Assembly: GCF_003248515.1 (NCBI RefSeq)
Contig: NZ_QFOB01000005.1
Span: 248,001-312,000, forward strand
Direction of reading: 5' to 3'
Source of the DNA: Sphingomonas sp.
GTDB lineage: Bacteria > Pseudomonadota > Alphaproteobacteria > Sphingomonadales > Sphingomonadaceae
DNA: 64,000 nucleotides
In this document: positions 26,029 to 34,899 of the stretch, one piece after another
Layout: each line of letters opens with the position of its first letter
Position numbering within the stretch: position 1 is the stretch's first letter
The notes under the pieces: generated by a model
Told to the model about the DNA's origin: nothing
The model's input: only the letters and a program-made list of their open reading frames with translations
Database searches by the model: none
Translations under genes and position numbers: made by a program

Positions 26029-27381
26029 ATGCCCCTTCCTATCGTTGCCATCGTCGGCCGCCCCAATGTCGGCAAGTCGACCCTGTTTAACCGTCTCGTC
26101 GGCAAGCGTATCGCGCTGGTCGACGATCAGCCCGGCGTGACGCGCGATCGTCGCGAGGGCGACGCCACGTTGCTCGGGCTGGAGTTTCGCATCGTCGATA
26201 CGGCCGGCTTCGAGGATGAGGATCCCGATACGCTGCCCGGCCGGATGCGCGCGCAATCGGAAGCGGCGGTGGGTGATGCGGATGTCGCTCTCTTCCTGAT
26301 CGATGCGCGCGCGGGCGTGACGCCGCTCGACGAATCGATCGCCCGCTGGCTGCGCGGTTCGGACACGCCGATCGTGATCCTCGCCAACAAGGCCGAGGGA
26401 AAACAGGGCGAGAGCGGCGTGCTGGAGGCCTATTCCCTCGGCTTTGGCGATCCGATCCCCTTTTCGGCCGAACATGGCGAGGGGATCGTCGATCTGTTCG
26501 AGGCGCTGCGTCCCTTCGTCGAGCGCGAGGATGTGGCGGAAGAGGAGTATGAGCTGGAGGGCGATCGGCCCGATGGCCCGCTGAAGCTCGCCATCGTCGG
26601 CCGGCCCAATGCCGGCAAATCCACGCTCATCAATCGCATGCTGGGCGAGGATCGCCTCATCACCGGGCCGGAAGCGGGCATCACGCGCGATTCGATCGCG
26701 GTGGACTGGGAATGGCAGGGGCGGCCCGTGCGCCTGGTGGATACGGCGGGGCTGCGGCGGCGCGCGAAGGTGGAGGACAAGCTGGAGAAGCTTTCCGCCG
26801 CCGACACGCAGCGCTCGATCGATTTCGCCGAGGTGGTCGTGCTGCTGCTGGATGCCACGCGCGGGCTGGAGGCGCAGGATCTGCGCATCGCGGCGCAGGT
26901 GCTGGAGGAAGGTCGCGCGCTGATGATCGCGATCAACAAGTGGGACGTGGCCGAAAATCCGCCGAGCCTGTTCCAGGGCGTGCGCGCGGCGCTGGAGGAG
27001 GGGCTCGCGCAGGTGAAGGGCCTGCCGCTGCTGACCGTTTCCGCCGAGACCGGGCGAGGCATCGACCAACTGATCGAAGCGGCTTTCTCGATCCGGGAGG
27101 AATGGTCGAAGCGGATCTCTACTGGCCAGCTCAACCGCTGGTTCGAACGGGCGATCGAGGCCAATCCGCCGCCAGCGCCCGGCGGCAAGCGGATCAAGCT
27201 GCGCTATCTCACGCAGGCGCGGACCCGCCCGCCGAGCTTCATCCTCTTCGGCACGCGCGTCGATCAGCTGCCGGAAAGCTATCGCCGCTATCTGGTGAAC
27301 GGCATCCGGCGCGATCTGGGCTTTCAGGGCGTGCCGGTACGTCTCACGCTGCGCGCGCCGAAGAATCCCTTCGGCAAGTGA
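26029..27381 (+). CDS. der: Ribosome biogenesis GTPase Der (EngA)
   Basis: A 450-residue protein with the tandem GTPase arrangement unique to Der, needed for 50S subunit assembly. Domain 1 has GRPNVGKST (residues 8-16), DTAGF and the NKAE box; domain 2 has GRPNAGKST (near 190), DTAGLRRRAKVEDKLEKLS and NKWD. The KH-like domain at the end contains IKLRYLTQARTRPPSFILF, and the acidic linker EREDVAEEEYELEGD separates the GTPase domains. It is co-translated with a TusA-like gene through a GTGA overlap. Confidence 0.97.
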   Translation: MPLPIVAIVGRPNVGKSTLFNRLVGKRIALVDDQPGVTRDRREGDATLLGLEFRIVDTAGFEDEDPDTLPGRMRAQSEAAVGDADVALFLIDARAGVTPLDESIARWLRGSDTPIVILANKAEGKQGESGVLEAYSLGFGDPIPFSAEHGEGIVDLFEALRPFVEREDVAEEEYELEGDRPDGPLKLAIVGRPNAGKSTLINRMLGEDRLITGPEAGITRDSIAVDWEWQGRPVRLVDTAGLRRRAKVEDKLEKLSAADTQRSIDFAEVVVLLLDATRGLEAQDLRIAAQVLEEGRALMIAINKWDVAENPPSLFQGVRAALEEGLAQVKGLPLLTVSAETGRGIDQLIEAAFSIREEWSKRISTGQLNRWFERAIEANPPPAPGGKRIKLRYLTQARTRPPSFILFGTRVDQLPESYRRYLVNGIRRDLGFQGVPVRLTLRAPKNPFGK

Positions 27382-27593
27382 GCGCAGCCTTCGTGGATGC
27401 GCGCGGGCTGAAATGCCCGTGGCCTGCCCTGCGACTGGCGAAGGCCATGCGCGACACGGATATTGTGAGAATTTCGGCCGATGATCCCCGGTCCGCCACA
27501 GAATTGGCGGCACTTTGCCAAGAACAGGGCTGGATTATCTCCACTTTGGATGGAGATTTTATCGTTACGCGCCTGCCGGGAATAAAGCCTTAA
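27378..27593 (+). CDS. TusA/SirA family sulfurtransferase-like protein
   Basis: A 71-residue protein of the TusA fold. The active-site block is DARGLKCPWPALRLAKAM with the persulfide cysteine at position 13. Family members relay sulfur in tRNA thiolation, molybdenum cofactor synthesis and selenium metabolism. It starts with a GTG that overlaps the der stop, so it is translated with der. The cysteine and proline motif are intact. The particular sulfur pathway is not evident from the context. Confidence 0.85.
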   Translation: MSAAFVDARGLKCPWPALRLAKAMRDTDIVRISADDPRSATELAALCQEQGWIISTLDGDFIVTRLPGIKP

Positions 27594-27647
27594 CCGAATC
27601 GCGCGTACGGTATCACCGGATATCACGCGGATGCGTGGGGTGGGATC

Positions 27648-28088
27648 GTGTACGAGAACGGCAACGACATCATCGTGGACCGGAGCAGGTTCGAGCAGGC
27701 TTGCAAGGAGCTCGGCCCGGGTTTCTCCAAGATTTTGAGCTATTATCGCGACGATGGCGCGCGCGCGATCCAGGAGATCGAGCGGGCCGCGCGCGATCGC
27801 AATACGCCGTGCATGGTGCGCCCTGCGCATACGCTGAAGGGCGATTCGCTGATGGTGGGCGCCGAGGCGATCGGACTGGCGGCGGAAGAGATCGAGAAGG
27901 CCGCGCGCCACTCGCTGGAAATGCACGATTTCCCCGATCATATGGTCCCGCGCGTGCGCGAGCTTTCGGCGCTCTTCACCGAAACGATGACGTGCTTCGA
28001 TAAATTGATGGCCGAACGCGTGCGCGTGCCGGTGGCCCCTCCCGTCATGCCGCGCCGCCCCGGCGGGTTCGGGCGCAAGGTCGGCTGA
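27648..28088 (+). CDS. Stand-alone Hpt phosphotransfer protein
   Basis: A 146-residue helical protein with a histidine phosphotransfer motif RPAHTLKGDSLMVGA, the acceptor being His61. It has no kinase or receiver domain, so it would relay phosphate between a hybrid kinase and a response regulator. The C-terminal tail is Pro/Arg-rich. The start is GTG at 27648; there is no obvious partner kinase nearby. A terminator shared with bacterioferritin follows 20 bases after the stop. Confidence 0.85.
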   Translation: MYENGNDIIVDRSRFEQACKELGPGFSKILSYYRDDGARAIQEIERAARDRNTPCMVRPAHTLKGDSLMVGAEAIGLAAEEIEKAARHSLEMHDFPDHMVPRVRELSALFTETMTCFDKLMAERVRVPVAPPVMPRRPGGFGRKVG

Positions 28089-28108
28089 TCGGGATAGCGC
28101 GATCCATC

Positions 28109-28141
28109 GGCGCCGGAGGCCTCAGGGGCTCCGGCGCCTTT
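28109..28141. terminator. Intrinsic terminator between the Hpt gene and bfr
   Basis: A 10-base stem GGCGCCGGAG (28109-28118) pairs with CTCCGGCGCC (28129-28138) over a 10-base loop and is followed by TTTC on the plus strand. It stands between convergent genes and probably ends both transcripts, best for the Hpt gene. Confidence 0.75.
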
Positions 28142-28145
28142 CGTA

Positions 28146-28640
28146 TCAGTGCGCTTCTTCGTCCGCCGCCTTGGACTGGAGCTGAACATAGTTCTGGATG
28201 CCCATGCGGGCGATCATGTCGAACTGGCGCTCCAGATAATCGACATGCTCCTCCTCATTGTCGAGGATGCGCTTGAAGAGATCGCGGGTGATATAGTCGC
28301 GCACCTTCTCGCAATGCTCGATCGCGTCGCGCAGCTGCGGGATCGCTTCATTTTCCAGTGCGAGATCGGCGTGGAGAATTTCTTCCACCGTCTCGCCGAT
28401 GCGCAGCCGGCCGAGCAGTTGGAAGTTCGGCAGGCCATCCAGGAAGAGGATGCGCTCGGCCAGCATGTCCGCATGCTTCATCTCATCGATGGATTCGCCA
28501 TATTCGAACTTGGCGAGCTTCGCGATGCCCCAATGATCCAGCATGCGATAATGCAGAAAATACTGGTTGATCGCCGTTAGCTCATTCTTGAGAGCGGCGT
28601 TGAGATATTCGATGACCTTTTCGTCGCCCTTCACGGCCAC
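28146..28640 (-). CDS. bfr: Bacterioferritin
   Basis: A 164-residue haem-containing ferritin that oxidises and stores iron in a 24-subunit shell. The four-helix bundle is visible with KNELTAINQYFLHYRML, YGESIDEMKHADMLAERILF (haem-ligand methionine and ferroxidase Glu and His), LALENEAIPQLRDAIEHCE and RDLFKRILDNEEEHVDYLE. All ferroxidase-centre residues seem present. Upstream are two TGCGA-type palindromes that may be iron-dependent operators. No bacterioferritin-associated ferredoxin gene is adjacent. Confidence 0.96.
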   Translation of the reverse strand: MAVKGDEKVIEYLNAALKNELTAINQYFLHYRMLDHWGIAKLAKFEYGESIDEMKHADMLAERILFLDGLPNFQLLGRLRIGETVEEILHADLALENEAIPQLRDAIEHCEKVRDYITRDLFKRILDNEEEHVDYLERQFDMIARMGIQNYVQLQSKAADEEAH

Positions 28641-28703
28641 ATTCCTTTCTTGCTGTCGAACGGCCGATAGACCAGCCGCGCGGTGATTTGAAGCGCGAAC
28701 AAC

Positions 28704-28753
28704 TCGCAGATATGCTGCGAATAGATTTCAAATACTGTTGCGATTTTTTCGCA
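28704..28753. promoter_or_regulatory. TGCGA-type palindromes upstream of bacterioferritin
   Basis: TCGCA-N7-TGCGA (28704-28720) and TGCGA-TTTTT-TCGCA (28739-28753) lie 64-113 bases before the bfr start. The second has the same length and outer arms as the Fur-like box in front of the siderophore receptor at 9079-9093. Iron-responsive control by Fur or Irr is plausible but inferred. Confidence 0.4.
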
Positions 28754-28774
28754 TTATAGTCGAAGTCCGATCTG

Positions 28775-29854
28775 TCAAAGCAATCGCGGCTGATCGCCCT
28801 CCGGTGGCCTGAACAGATCGGTGCGGAGCACCAAACGCTCCCGATTGAGATCCAGTTTCCGGCAGGCGATGCGAAAGCGGGTGCGCAGCAGTTCGGCCCA
28901 AGGCCCCTGTCCCTTCATGCGCGAGAAGAAATCGGGATCATTGTCCCGCCCGCCGCGGATCGAACGGATCGTCGCCATCACCTTGGCGGCGCGATCGGGA
29001 TGGTGCGCATCCAGCCAGGCGCGAAACAGCGGAGCCACTTCATGCGGCAGCCTCACCGGCAGGAAGAAGGCGCCGCGCGCCCCGGCCTGTGCCACCGCTT
29101 CCAGGATATGCTCCATCTCGTGATCGGTTATCTGCGGCAAGACCGGAGCCAGCGAGACATGGCATGGCACGCCCGCCGCGCTCAGCGCCCGGATCGCGGC
29201 GATGCGCCGGGCGGGTGCGGGGGCGCGGGGCTCCAGCGTGCGTGCCGTGACGGGATCGATGGTGGGCACGGAAAGGATGATCGCAACGAGCCCCCGGGCC
29301 GCCATCGGTGCGATCAGATCCAGATCACGCAACACGCGATCCGATTTGGTCGTGATGGTGAAGGGATGGCCCGTCTCGTGGAAGATCTCGATCAGCGACC
29401 GCGTGATCCGCCATTCGCGCTCGATCGGTTGATAGGGATCCGTGTTCGTGCCGAGAGCGATGGGCTGCGGCACATAGGGTCGGGCCGAAAGCTCGGCACG
29501 GAGCAGGCGGGGCGCATCCGGCTTGGCGAAGAGCCGCGTTTCGAAATCGAGGCCGGGCGAGAGATCGTGGAAGGCATGCGTAGGCCTTGCGAAGCAATAG
29601 ATGCAGCCATGCTCGCAACCGCGATAGGCGTTGATCGAGCGATCGAAGGGAATGTCCGGCGATGCGTTGCGCGTGAGGATCGTCTTCGGCCGCTCGACGG
29701 AAACGGTGGTGCGGACGGGCGGCGCATCGCCATCCACCCCTTCGCGGGCATCCAGCCAGTCGCCGTCCTGCTCGCGTGCCGGCAGGTTGAATCGCTGGGG
29801 GCGATCGTTGCGCGTCGCGCCGCGGCCGGGCGTCGGGGGCAGGAGCCGATCCAT
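28775..29854 (-). CDS. Radical SAM protein of the PA0069 family
   Basis: About 359 residues from the ATG at 29854 (MDRLLPPTPGRGATRNDRPQ). The iron-sulfur motif CEHGCIYC gives Cys80, Cys84 and Cys87, the CxxxCxxC ligands of the 4Fe-4S cluster that cleaves S-adenosylmethionine. ALGTNTDPYQPIE and FTITTKSDRVLRDLDLI are typical of the PA0069 group, similar to the SplB barrel. The reaction of this group is unknown. It sits alone between bfr and moaB on the same strand; an open extension to 30013 is probably not translated. Confidence 0.88.
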   Translation of the reverse strand: MDRLLPPTPGRGATRNDRPQRFNLPAREQDGDWLDAREGVDGDAPPVRTTVSVERPKTILTRNASPDIPFDRSINAYRGCEHGCIYCFARPTHAFHDLSPGLDFETRLFAKPDAPRLLRAELSARPYVPQPIALGTNTDPYQPIEREWRITRSLIEIFHETGHPFTITTKSDRVLRDLDLIAPMAARGLVAIILSVPTIDPVTARTLEPRAPAPARRIAAIRALSAAGVPCHVSLAPVLPQITDHEMEHILEAVAQAGARGAFFLPVRLPHEVAPLFRAWLDAHHPDRAAKVMATIRSIRGGRDNDPDFFSRMKGQGPWAELLRTRFRIACRKLDLNRERLVLRTDLFRPPEGDQPRLL

Positions 29855-29925
29855 CCCGCGAGGATAATGGAACGATCGGAACAAATAAAGAACATTTGAC
29901 GGCGGCCCGGATGAATGAGGCGGCC

Positions 29926-30453
29926 CTATCGTTCCTTGAGGCGCGGCATGAGTTCCACGAAGTTGCAGGGGCGGTGGCGGTTGTCGAGCTGGCTCGCCAA
30001 TATCCCATCCCAACCATCCCGGCAGGCGCCCGTCGAGCCGGGCAGCGCGAACAGATAGGTTCCGCGCGCGACGGCGGCGGTGGCGCGTGACTGGATCGTG
30101 GAGGTGCCGATCGACTGATAGCTGAGCCAGCGGAACAGTTCGCCGAACCCCTCAATCTCCTTGTCGCGAACGCGGGCGAAGGCTTCGGGGGTCACGTCCC
30201 GCCCGGTGACGCCGGTGCCGCCCGTGGAGATGATGCAGTCTATGGCGGGATCGTCGATCCAGCCGTTCAGCGTCGCGCAGATCAGATCGATATCGTCGCG
30301 AATGATCGTCCGGTCGGCCAGGACGTGTCCGGCCGCCTCCAGCCGCTGGACGAGCGTGTCGCCCGAACGATCCTCGGCCGGCGAGCGTGTATCCGAAACG
30401 GTGAGGATGGCGATGCGGACGGGCAGGAACGGCAGGCTGTGATCGAGCGGCAT
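29926..30453 (-). CDS. moaB: Molybdenum cofactor biosynthesis protein B
   Basis: A 175-residue MoaB/Mog-fold protein that adenylates molybdopterin before metal insertion. It shows [17 protein letters not shown] near the N-terminus, the substrate-binding loop [17 protein letters not shown], and [20 protein letters not shown] near the C-terminus. It is the only molybdenum cofactor gene in view. Ends 71 bases before the probable radical SAM start. Confidence 0.93.
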   Translation of the reverse strand: MPLDHSLPFLPVRIAILTVSDTRSPAEDRSGDTLVQRLEAAGHVLADRTIIRDDIDLICATLNGWIDDPAIDCIISTGGTGVTGRDVTPEAFARVRDKEIEGFGELFRWLSYQSIGTSTIQSRATAAVARGTYLFALPGSTGACRDGWDGILASQLDNRHRPCNFVELMPRLKER

Positions 30454-30559
30454 CGCCCGAGCCTAGCGAAAAGGCCCTATCCCGTCATGCCCCGCATCGT
30501 CGAGGGCGATGGGCAGGCGCGCGCCGATGATCGCCGGGCCGGTCCGCCTCGATGACGGG

Positions 30560-32305
30560 CTATTGAACGCCCGCCGTCGTGATCGTGAGGGGCGCGGGGC
30601 TTGCCGTCGCGCGGCGGCCGGCGATCGGGAAGCGCGGCCATTTGCCTTGCGCCATCGTGATGAGGCTGTCCGTCGGGGCGCCGCTCTCGCGCTGGTACAT
30701 CCAGTAATTGCGCAGCACGATCGCGGTATAGGCGCGCGTTTCCGCGAACGGCATCTGCTCGATGAAGAAGAGCGGATCCTGCGATGCGCCGGGGCGAAGA
30801 TTCCATGCGGCGATGTTGTTCGGCCCGGCGTTGTAAGCCGCGATCACCTTGGGCAGCAGACCGCCCGTGCCGCCGTGGCCTGCCAGTTCCTCGAGATAGG
30901 ATTGGCCATATTCGAAGCTGACGGCCGGATCGTTGAGGCGGCCGGACATGTCCGTCGTTTCGCCCTTGTGCCGCGCGACGAGGCGCGCGGTGCCCGGCAT
31001 GAGCTGCATCAGCCCGCGCGCGCCGGCGGGGCTTACCGCATCGGCGCGGAACTGCGATTCCTGCAGCGCGTGCGCGAAGAGCAGCGATCGATCGACCCGC
31101 CAGCCGCCCGACGGCTGCCACGAAGGCATGGGATAGCGCGCGGCGACCGGCGTCGTGATCCCGGCCGGCCCGTTCTGCGCAAGCCACATCTGCGCGGCGG
31201 GAAGGTTGAGCTTGGCGGCAAGCCGGATCAGCGCGCCATGCTCGGGCGACGGTCCGATCCGCGCCTGCTGGCGGAGCAGCGTATCGGCCAGGCCGGGCTC
31301 GTCGATCTGGACGAGGGCAGTGGCGACGCGGGCATTGGGGCGCAGCGCGAGCAGATCCGGCTCGCTGCCGGTGGGGATCGTCTGGACGGCAAGGCCGAGC
31401 GAGGCCGACGCGAGCATGCCATAGAATGTCTCGTCCAGCCGGGCTGCCGAGCGCAGTCGGGCGGCGACGCGATCGGGGCGGCCGGCGGCCGTATCGCTGC
31501 GTGCTGCCCAGAACAGCCCGGCGGCCACGGTCTCGGCATCGCGCGCGGATGTGGCGACGGCGGCGAAGGCATCGGCGGCGGCGGCCATGTCGCCCGCGCG
31601 CCACGAGGCGAGACCCAAGGTCCAGTTCGCCTGCACGGTCCAGTCGCCGGCCCCCGCGCCGGCCGTGGCGGCCACCCGGCGGGCATTGGCGTCGTCATTG
31701 GCGAGGAAATAGGCCCAGGCGACACGCTGGCGCCATTCGGCCAGCGCTTCCGGCGAAAGCTGCCCGGAGACCGCCTCGACCTTCGCTTCGGCGCCCGCGC
31801 CGTCATTCGCCTTCACGAGCGGCATCGCGACGATCGAAAGCCGCGCGGCGGCGGCATCGCTGCGCATGGGGCGCGCGGCCACCCGCTTCGAGGCGCCGGC
31901 CAGCCGCACCAGATCGTGCGGCTGCGGCAGGGTCGGCAGATCGGTAATCCCCTGCTGGGTGGCGAGGCGCATCAGTGCAGGCGCTTCCGGCAATTCCGGC
32001 GCCGCCGCCAGCAGCGCCGCCAGCTTCACCGGATCCGGCCGGGGGGCGCCCCTGGCCAGAAAAAGCTCGGCCCGCGCCACGGGCGTCAGCACGCCATCCG
32101 GCATCGAATCCAGCGCCATCGAGGCGGTCGTCCAGTCGCCCGTATGGATCGCGGCGAAGATCCGGCGATAGGCCGCGCGATCCACGTCGGAGAGGCCGCC
32201 GGGGCGCGCGGCGGTGACGGTGATCTCGGCGGGGCTGGTGTCGCCGGCGAAGGCCGCTGTCGGTAGGGCGCTGGAGGCGAGCAGAAGGGGAAGAAGGATA
32301 CGCAT
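30560..32305 (-). CDS. Soluble lytic murein transglycosylase (Slt-type)
   Basis: A protein of 581 residues with a signal peptide (MRILLPLLLASSALPTAAFA). Residues about 40-370 form a helical superhelix like the U-domain of Slt70. The catalytic SLT domain contains ALQESQFRADAVSPAGARGL, the glutamate being the general acid, then MQLMPGTA and VIAAYNAGPNNIAAW. It cleaves peptidoglycan strands with formation of anhydromuramic ends in the periplasm. The ATG at 32305 shares one base with the stop of the upstream glycosylase-like gene (TGATG), so the two are translationally coupled. Confidence 0.93.
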   Translation of the reverse strand: MRILLPLLLASSALPTAAFAGDTSPAEITVTAARPGGLSDVDRAAYRRIFAAIHTGDWTTASMALDSMPDGVLTPVARAELFLARGAPRPDPVKLAALLAAAPELPEAPALMRLATQQGITDLPTLPQPHDLVRLAGASKRVAARPMRSDAAAARLSIVAMPLVKANDGAGAEAKVEAVSGQLSPEALAEWRQRVAWAYFLANDDANARRVAATAGAGAGDWTVQANWTLGLASWRAGDMAAAADAFAAVATSARDAETVAAGLFWAARSDTAAGRPDRVAARLRSAARLDETFYGMLASASLGLAVQTIPTGSEPDLLALRPNARVATALVQIDEPGLADTLLRQQARIGPSPEHGALIRLAAKLNLPAAQMWLAQNGPAGITTPVAARYPMPSWQPSGGWRVDRSLLFAHALQESQFRADAVSPAGARGLMQLMPGTARLVARHKGETTDMSGRLNDPAVSFEYGQSYLEELAGHGGTGGLLPKVIAAYNAGPNNIAAWNLRPGASQDPLFFIEQMPFAETRAYTAIVLRNYWMYQRESGAPTDSLITMAQGKWPRFPIAGRRATASPAPLTITTAGVQ

Positions 32306-33042
32306 CACAAGGCCATGAAAAGCTGGAGATCCGCCCACGCCGCTTTCTTGCGGTCGGGCGTCTGGATCAGAAGGCGGGGGTGGAAGCTGGCGATAGCGGG
32401 AATGGAGCCCGCCGGGCCAGAGACTTCATGCGTGCGCCCGCGCGCTTCGATGCAGCCCAGCCCGATCAAGGCCCGGGTTGGCGCATCGCCCAGCAGCAAC
32501 AGCCGCTTCGGGCGGGCGAGCGCGATATGATGGCGCATCAGCGTGGCGAGAGTGGTGATGCTCTCCGGCGTCAGGCGGCCGCTGGCCGATCGTGCCGGTG
32601 ATAGCGGGGCCAGATAGGCGGTTTCGCGCGAAAGGCTCATCGCGCCGAGCATCCGATCGAACAATTGCCCGACATCGCCCGAAAGCAGGCGGCCGGCCGC
32701 GCGATCGCCCTGTTCCGGCATGTCGAGGATCAGCATCGCGCCTGATGCGGGATCGCCTATCGCATCGATCCGCGCCTGCGGCGGGCCGGGCACGGAGGGA
32801 TCGGTCAGCAGGAAATGACGGAACGCGGCGAGATCATCCGGAAGGGCGGCCGGTGAAACCGGCTCGATCGCCGCCACGGGCGGAGTCACGCGGGCGGGTG
32901 AGGCGGCCTGGGGGTGAATCGGAGTGATGGCGGGGGATAGCGCGGGCACGGCAAGCCAATCACGCGGCAGATCATCCACCGCCGTATCGACGCCTGCTTC
33001 CTCCCACCAGTCCAAGGCGCTCAGCGCCAGCCGATCTTCCAT
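32305..33042 (-). CDS. Degenerate uracil-DNA glycosylase superfamily protein
   Basis: A 245-residue protein whose second half fits the family 4/5 uracil-DNA glycosylase fold: LILDMPEQGDRAAGRLL then GDVGQLFDRML correspond to motif A, LARPKRLLLLGDAPTRALIG follows, and ASFHPRLLIQTPDRKKAAW is motif B with its histidine kept. The usual GEAPG start of motif A is changed, the TN...NR segment is not seen, and the four iron-sulfur cysteines are absent. The N-terminal 85 residues are Pro/Ala-rich. It may have lost glycosylase activity or changed substrate. It overlaps the lytic transglycosylase start by one base. Confidence 0.75.
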   Translation of the reverse strand: MEDRLALSALDWWEEAGVDTAVDDLPRDWLAVPALSPAITPIHPQAASPARVTPPVAAIEPVSPAALPDDLAAFRHFLLTDPSVPGPPQARIDAIGDPASGAMLILDMPEQGDRAAGRLLSGDVGQLFDRMLGAMSLSRETAYLAPLSPARSASGRLTPESITTLATLMRHHIALARPKRLLLLGDAPTRALIGLGCIEARGRTHEVSGPAGSIPAIASFHPRLLIQTPDRKKAAWADLQLFMAL

Positions 33043-33065
33043 CGGCGCCCCCTCGATCGCAATCT

Positions 33066-33117
33066 GCTTTTACACAAGTCCGCTTCTACATAAGCGAGCA
33101 GTTGACGAATACGTCAA
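33066..33117. promoter_or_regulatory. Operator-like palindrome and direct repeat upstream of ETF-QO
   Basis: TTGACG-AATA-CGTCAA (33102-33117) is a perfect 16-base palindrome, 70 bases before the ETF-QO start. Just before it a 13-base direct repeat occurs with period 16: GCTTTTACACAAG (33066-33078) and GCTTCTACATAAG (33082-33094). The gap is divergent, so the sites could act on either gene. The palindrome resembles TetR-family sites that control fatty-acid genes, but the factor is unknown. Confidence 0.5.
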
Positions 33118-33187
33118 TCTGCGCTCACCGGGAAAATGACAAGGCGTTCGGGCAACAAGACGACCGGACGATAGAGAGGTTATCGGG

Positions 33188-34840
33188 ATGCACGATCGGG
33201 AATCGATGGAGTATGACGTGGTGATCGTCGGTGGAGGCCCGGCCGGGCTTTCGGCGGCGATCCGGCTGAAGCAGCTTGCTTCGGAAAAGGGCACGGACTT
33301 CTCTGTCTGCATCCTGGAGAAGGGCTCCGAAATCGGGGCGCACATTCTTTCGGGCGCCGTGGTCGATCCGATCGCGCTGAACGAGTTGCTGCCCGACTGG
33401 AAGGAAGACGGCTGCCCGATGGCCGAGGTGCCGGTGACGGAGAATCATCACTGGTTCCTGTCGAAGGGCGGGAAGATGGCGATGCCGCATCTCTTCACCC
33501 CCGGCTTCATGCACAACAAGGGCACCTATACGGGATCGCTCGGCAATCTGTGCCGCTGGCTGGCGGGCAAGGCGGAGGAACTGGGGGTCGAGATCTTCCC
33601 GGGCTTCGCGGCGGCCGAGGTGCTGTTCCACGAGGATGGATCGGTGAAGGGCGTCGCGACCGGCGACATGGGCGTGGCGCGCGATGGCACGCACAAGCCC
33701 GATTACCAGCCGGGCATGGAACTGCACGCCAAATACACCTTCTTCGCGGAAGGCGCGCGCGGGAGCCTCACCAAGGAGGTGAAGCGCATCTTCGATCTGG
33801 AGGCGACCTGCCAGCCGCAGGTTTACGGCCTCGGCATGAAGGAATTGTGGGATATCGATCCCGCCAAGCATGTGCCGGGCCGGGTGATCCACACGCAGGG
33901 CTGGCCGCTGACCGAGGAAGTGGGCGGCGGCTTCCTCTATCATCAGGCGAACGGGCAGGTGGCGCTCGGCTTCGTGGTGGGGCTGGGTTACAAGAATCCA
34001 CACCTCTATCCGTTCGAGGAATTCCAGCGCTGGAAGCAGCATCCGGCGATCCGCGAGATCCTGGAGGGCGGGCGGCGCATCAGCTATGGCGCGCGCGCGA
34101 TCAACGAGGGCGGCTGGCAATCGGTGCCGACGCTCGCCTTCCCCGGCGGCACGCTGATCGGCTGTTCGGCGGGCTTCGTGAACGTGCCGCGCATCAAGGG
34201 CAGCCATACGGCGATGAAGAGCGGCATGCTCGCCGCCGAGGACGCCTTCGCGGCGCTCTCCGCCGGGCGGCAGGGCGATGTGCTGGCGGGTTATCAGCCG
34301 GCGGTGAATGCGAGTTGGATCGCGAAAGAACTGAAGCTCGTCCGCAATTCGGAGCCTGCGGTTGCGAAGTTCGGCCCGCTGCTGGGCACGATCTGGGCTG
34401 GTCTCGACATGTGGATGAACAATTTCGGCATCGGCCTGCCCTATACGTTCAAGCATCATCGCGATTGCGAGACGCTGTCGCGCAAGGATCATGCGAACAG
34501 GATCGATTATCCGAAGCCGGACGGGAAGATCAGCTTCGATCGCCTCTCCTCGGTGTTCCTGTCGAACACCAATCATGAGGAGGATCAGCCGATCCACCTG
34601 ACGCTGAAGGATCCGGAGGTGCCCATCACGGTGAACCTGCCGCTCTACGACGCGCCGGAGCAGCGTTATTGCCCGGCGGGCGTCTATGAGATCGTGGGCG
34701 TCGACCTGGGCACGCCGCGCCTCCAGATCAACGCGCAGAACTGCGTCCACTGCAAGACCTGCGACATCAAGGATCCCACCCAGAACATCAACTGGGTGGT
34801 GCCGGAAGGCGGCGGCGGCCCAAATTACCCCAACATGTGA
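33188..34840 (+). CDS. Electron transfer flavoprotein-ubiquinone oxidoreductase
   Basis: A 550-residue membrane-associated flavo-iron-sulfur protein that passes electrons from electron transfer flavoprotein to ubiquinone, linking fatty-acid and amino-acid oxidation to respiration. It shows the FAD-binding VVIVGGGPAGLSAAIRL, HILSGAVVDPIALNELLPDW, RIKGSHTAMKSGMLAAED, and the C-terminal cluster ligands CPAGVYE and CVHCKTCDIKDPTQNINW. Length and order match mitochondrial ETF-QO. It is fitting next to acyl-CoA metabolism; an enoyl-CoA hydratase lies three genes downstream. ETF subunit genes are not in the window. Confidence 0.96.
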   Translation: MHDRESMEYDVVIVGGGPAGLSAAIRLKQLASEKGTDFSVCILEKGSEIGAHILSGAVVDPIALNELLPDWKEDGCPMAEVPVTENHHWFLSKGGKMAMPHLFTPGFMHNKGTYTGSLGNLCRWLAGKAEELGVEIFPGFAAAEVLFHEDGSVKGVATGDMGVARDGTHKPDYQPGMELHAKYTFFAEGARGSLTKEVKRIFDLEATCQPQVYGLGMKELWDIDPAKHVPGRVIHTQGWPLTEEVGGGFLYHQANGQVALGFVVGLGYKNPHLYPFEEFQRWKQHPAIREILEGGRRISYGARAINEGGWQSVPTLAFPGGTLIGCSAGFVNVPRIKGSHTAMKSGMLAAEDAFAALSAGRQGDVLAGYQPAVNASWIAKELKLVRNSEPAVAKFGPLLGTIWAGLDMWMNNFGIGLPYTFKHHRDCETLSRKDHANRIDYPKPDGKISFDRLSSVFLSNTNHEEDQPIHLTLKDPEVPITVNLPLYDAPEQRYCPAGVYEIVGVDLGTPRLQINAQNCVHCKTCDIKDPTQNINWVVPEGGGGPNYPNM

Positions 34841-34899
34841 CGGGTGGCAGGCGCGCAGGGCGCTTCAACCTCGCGCAATGAGGCTTTAAGGCGGGGTGG

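Noticed and set aside
25897..27513. Long minus-strand frame antisense to der
   Set aside because: Shadow of der, one of the best conserved genes in the window.
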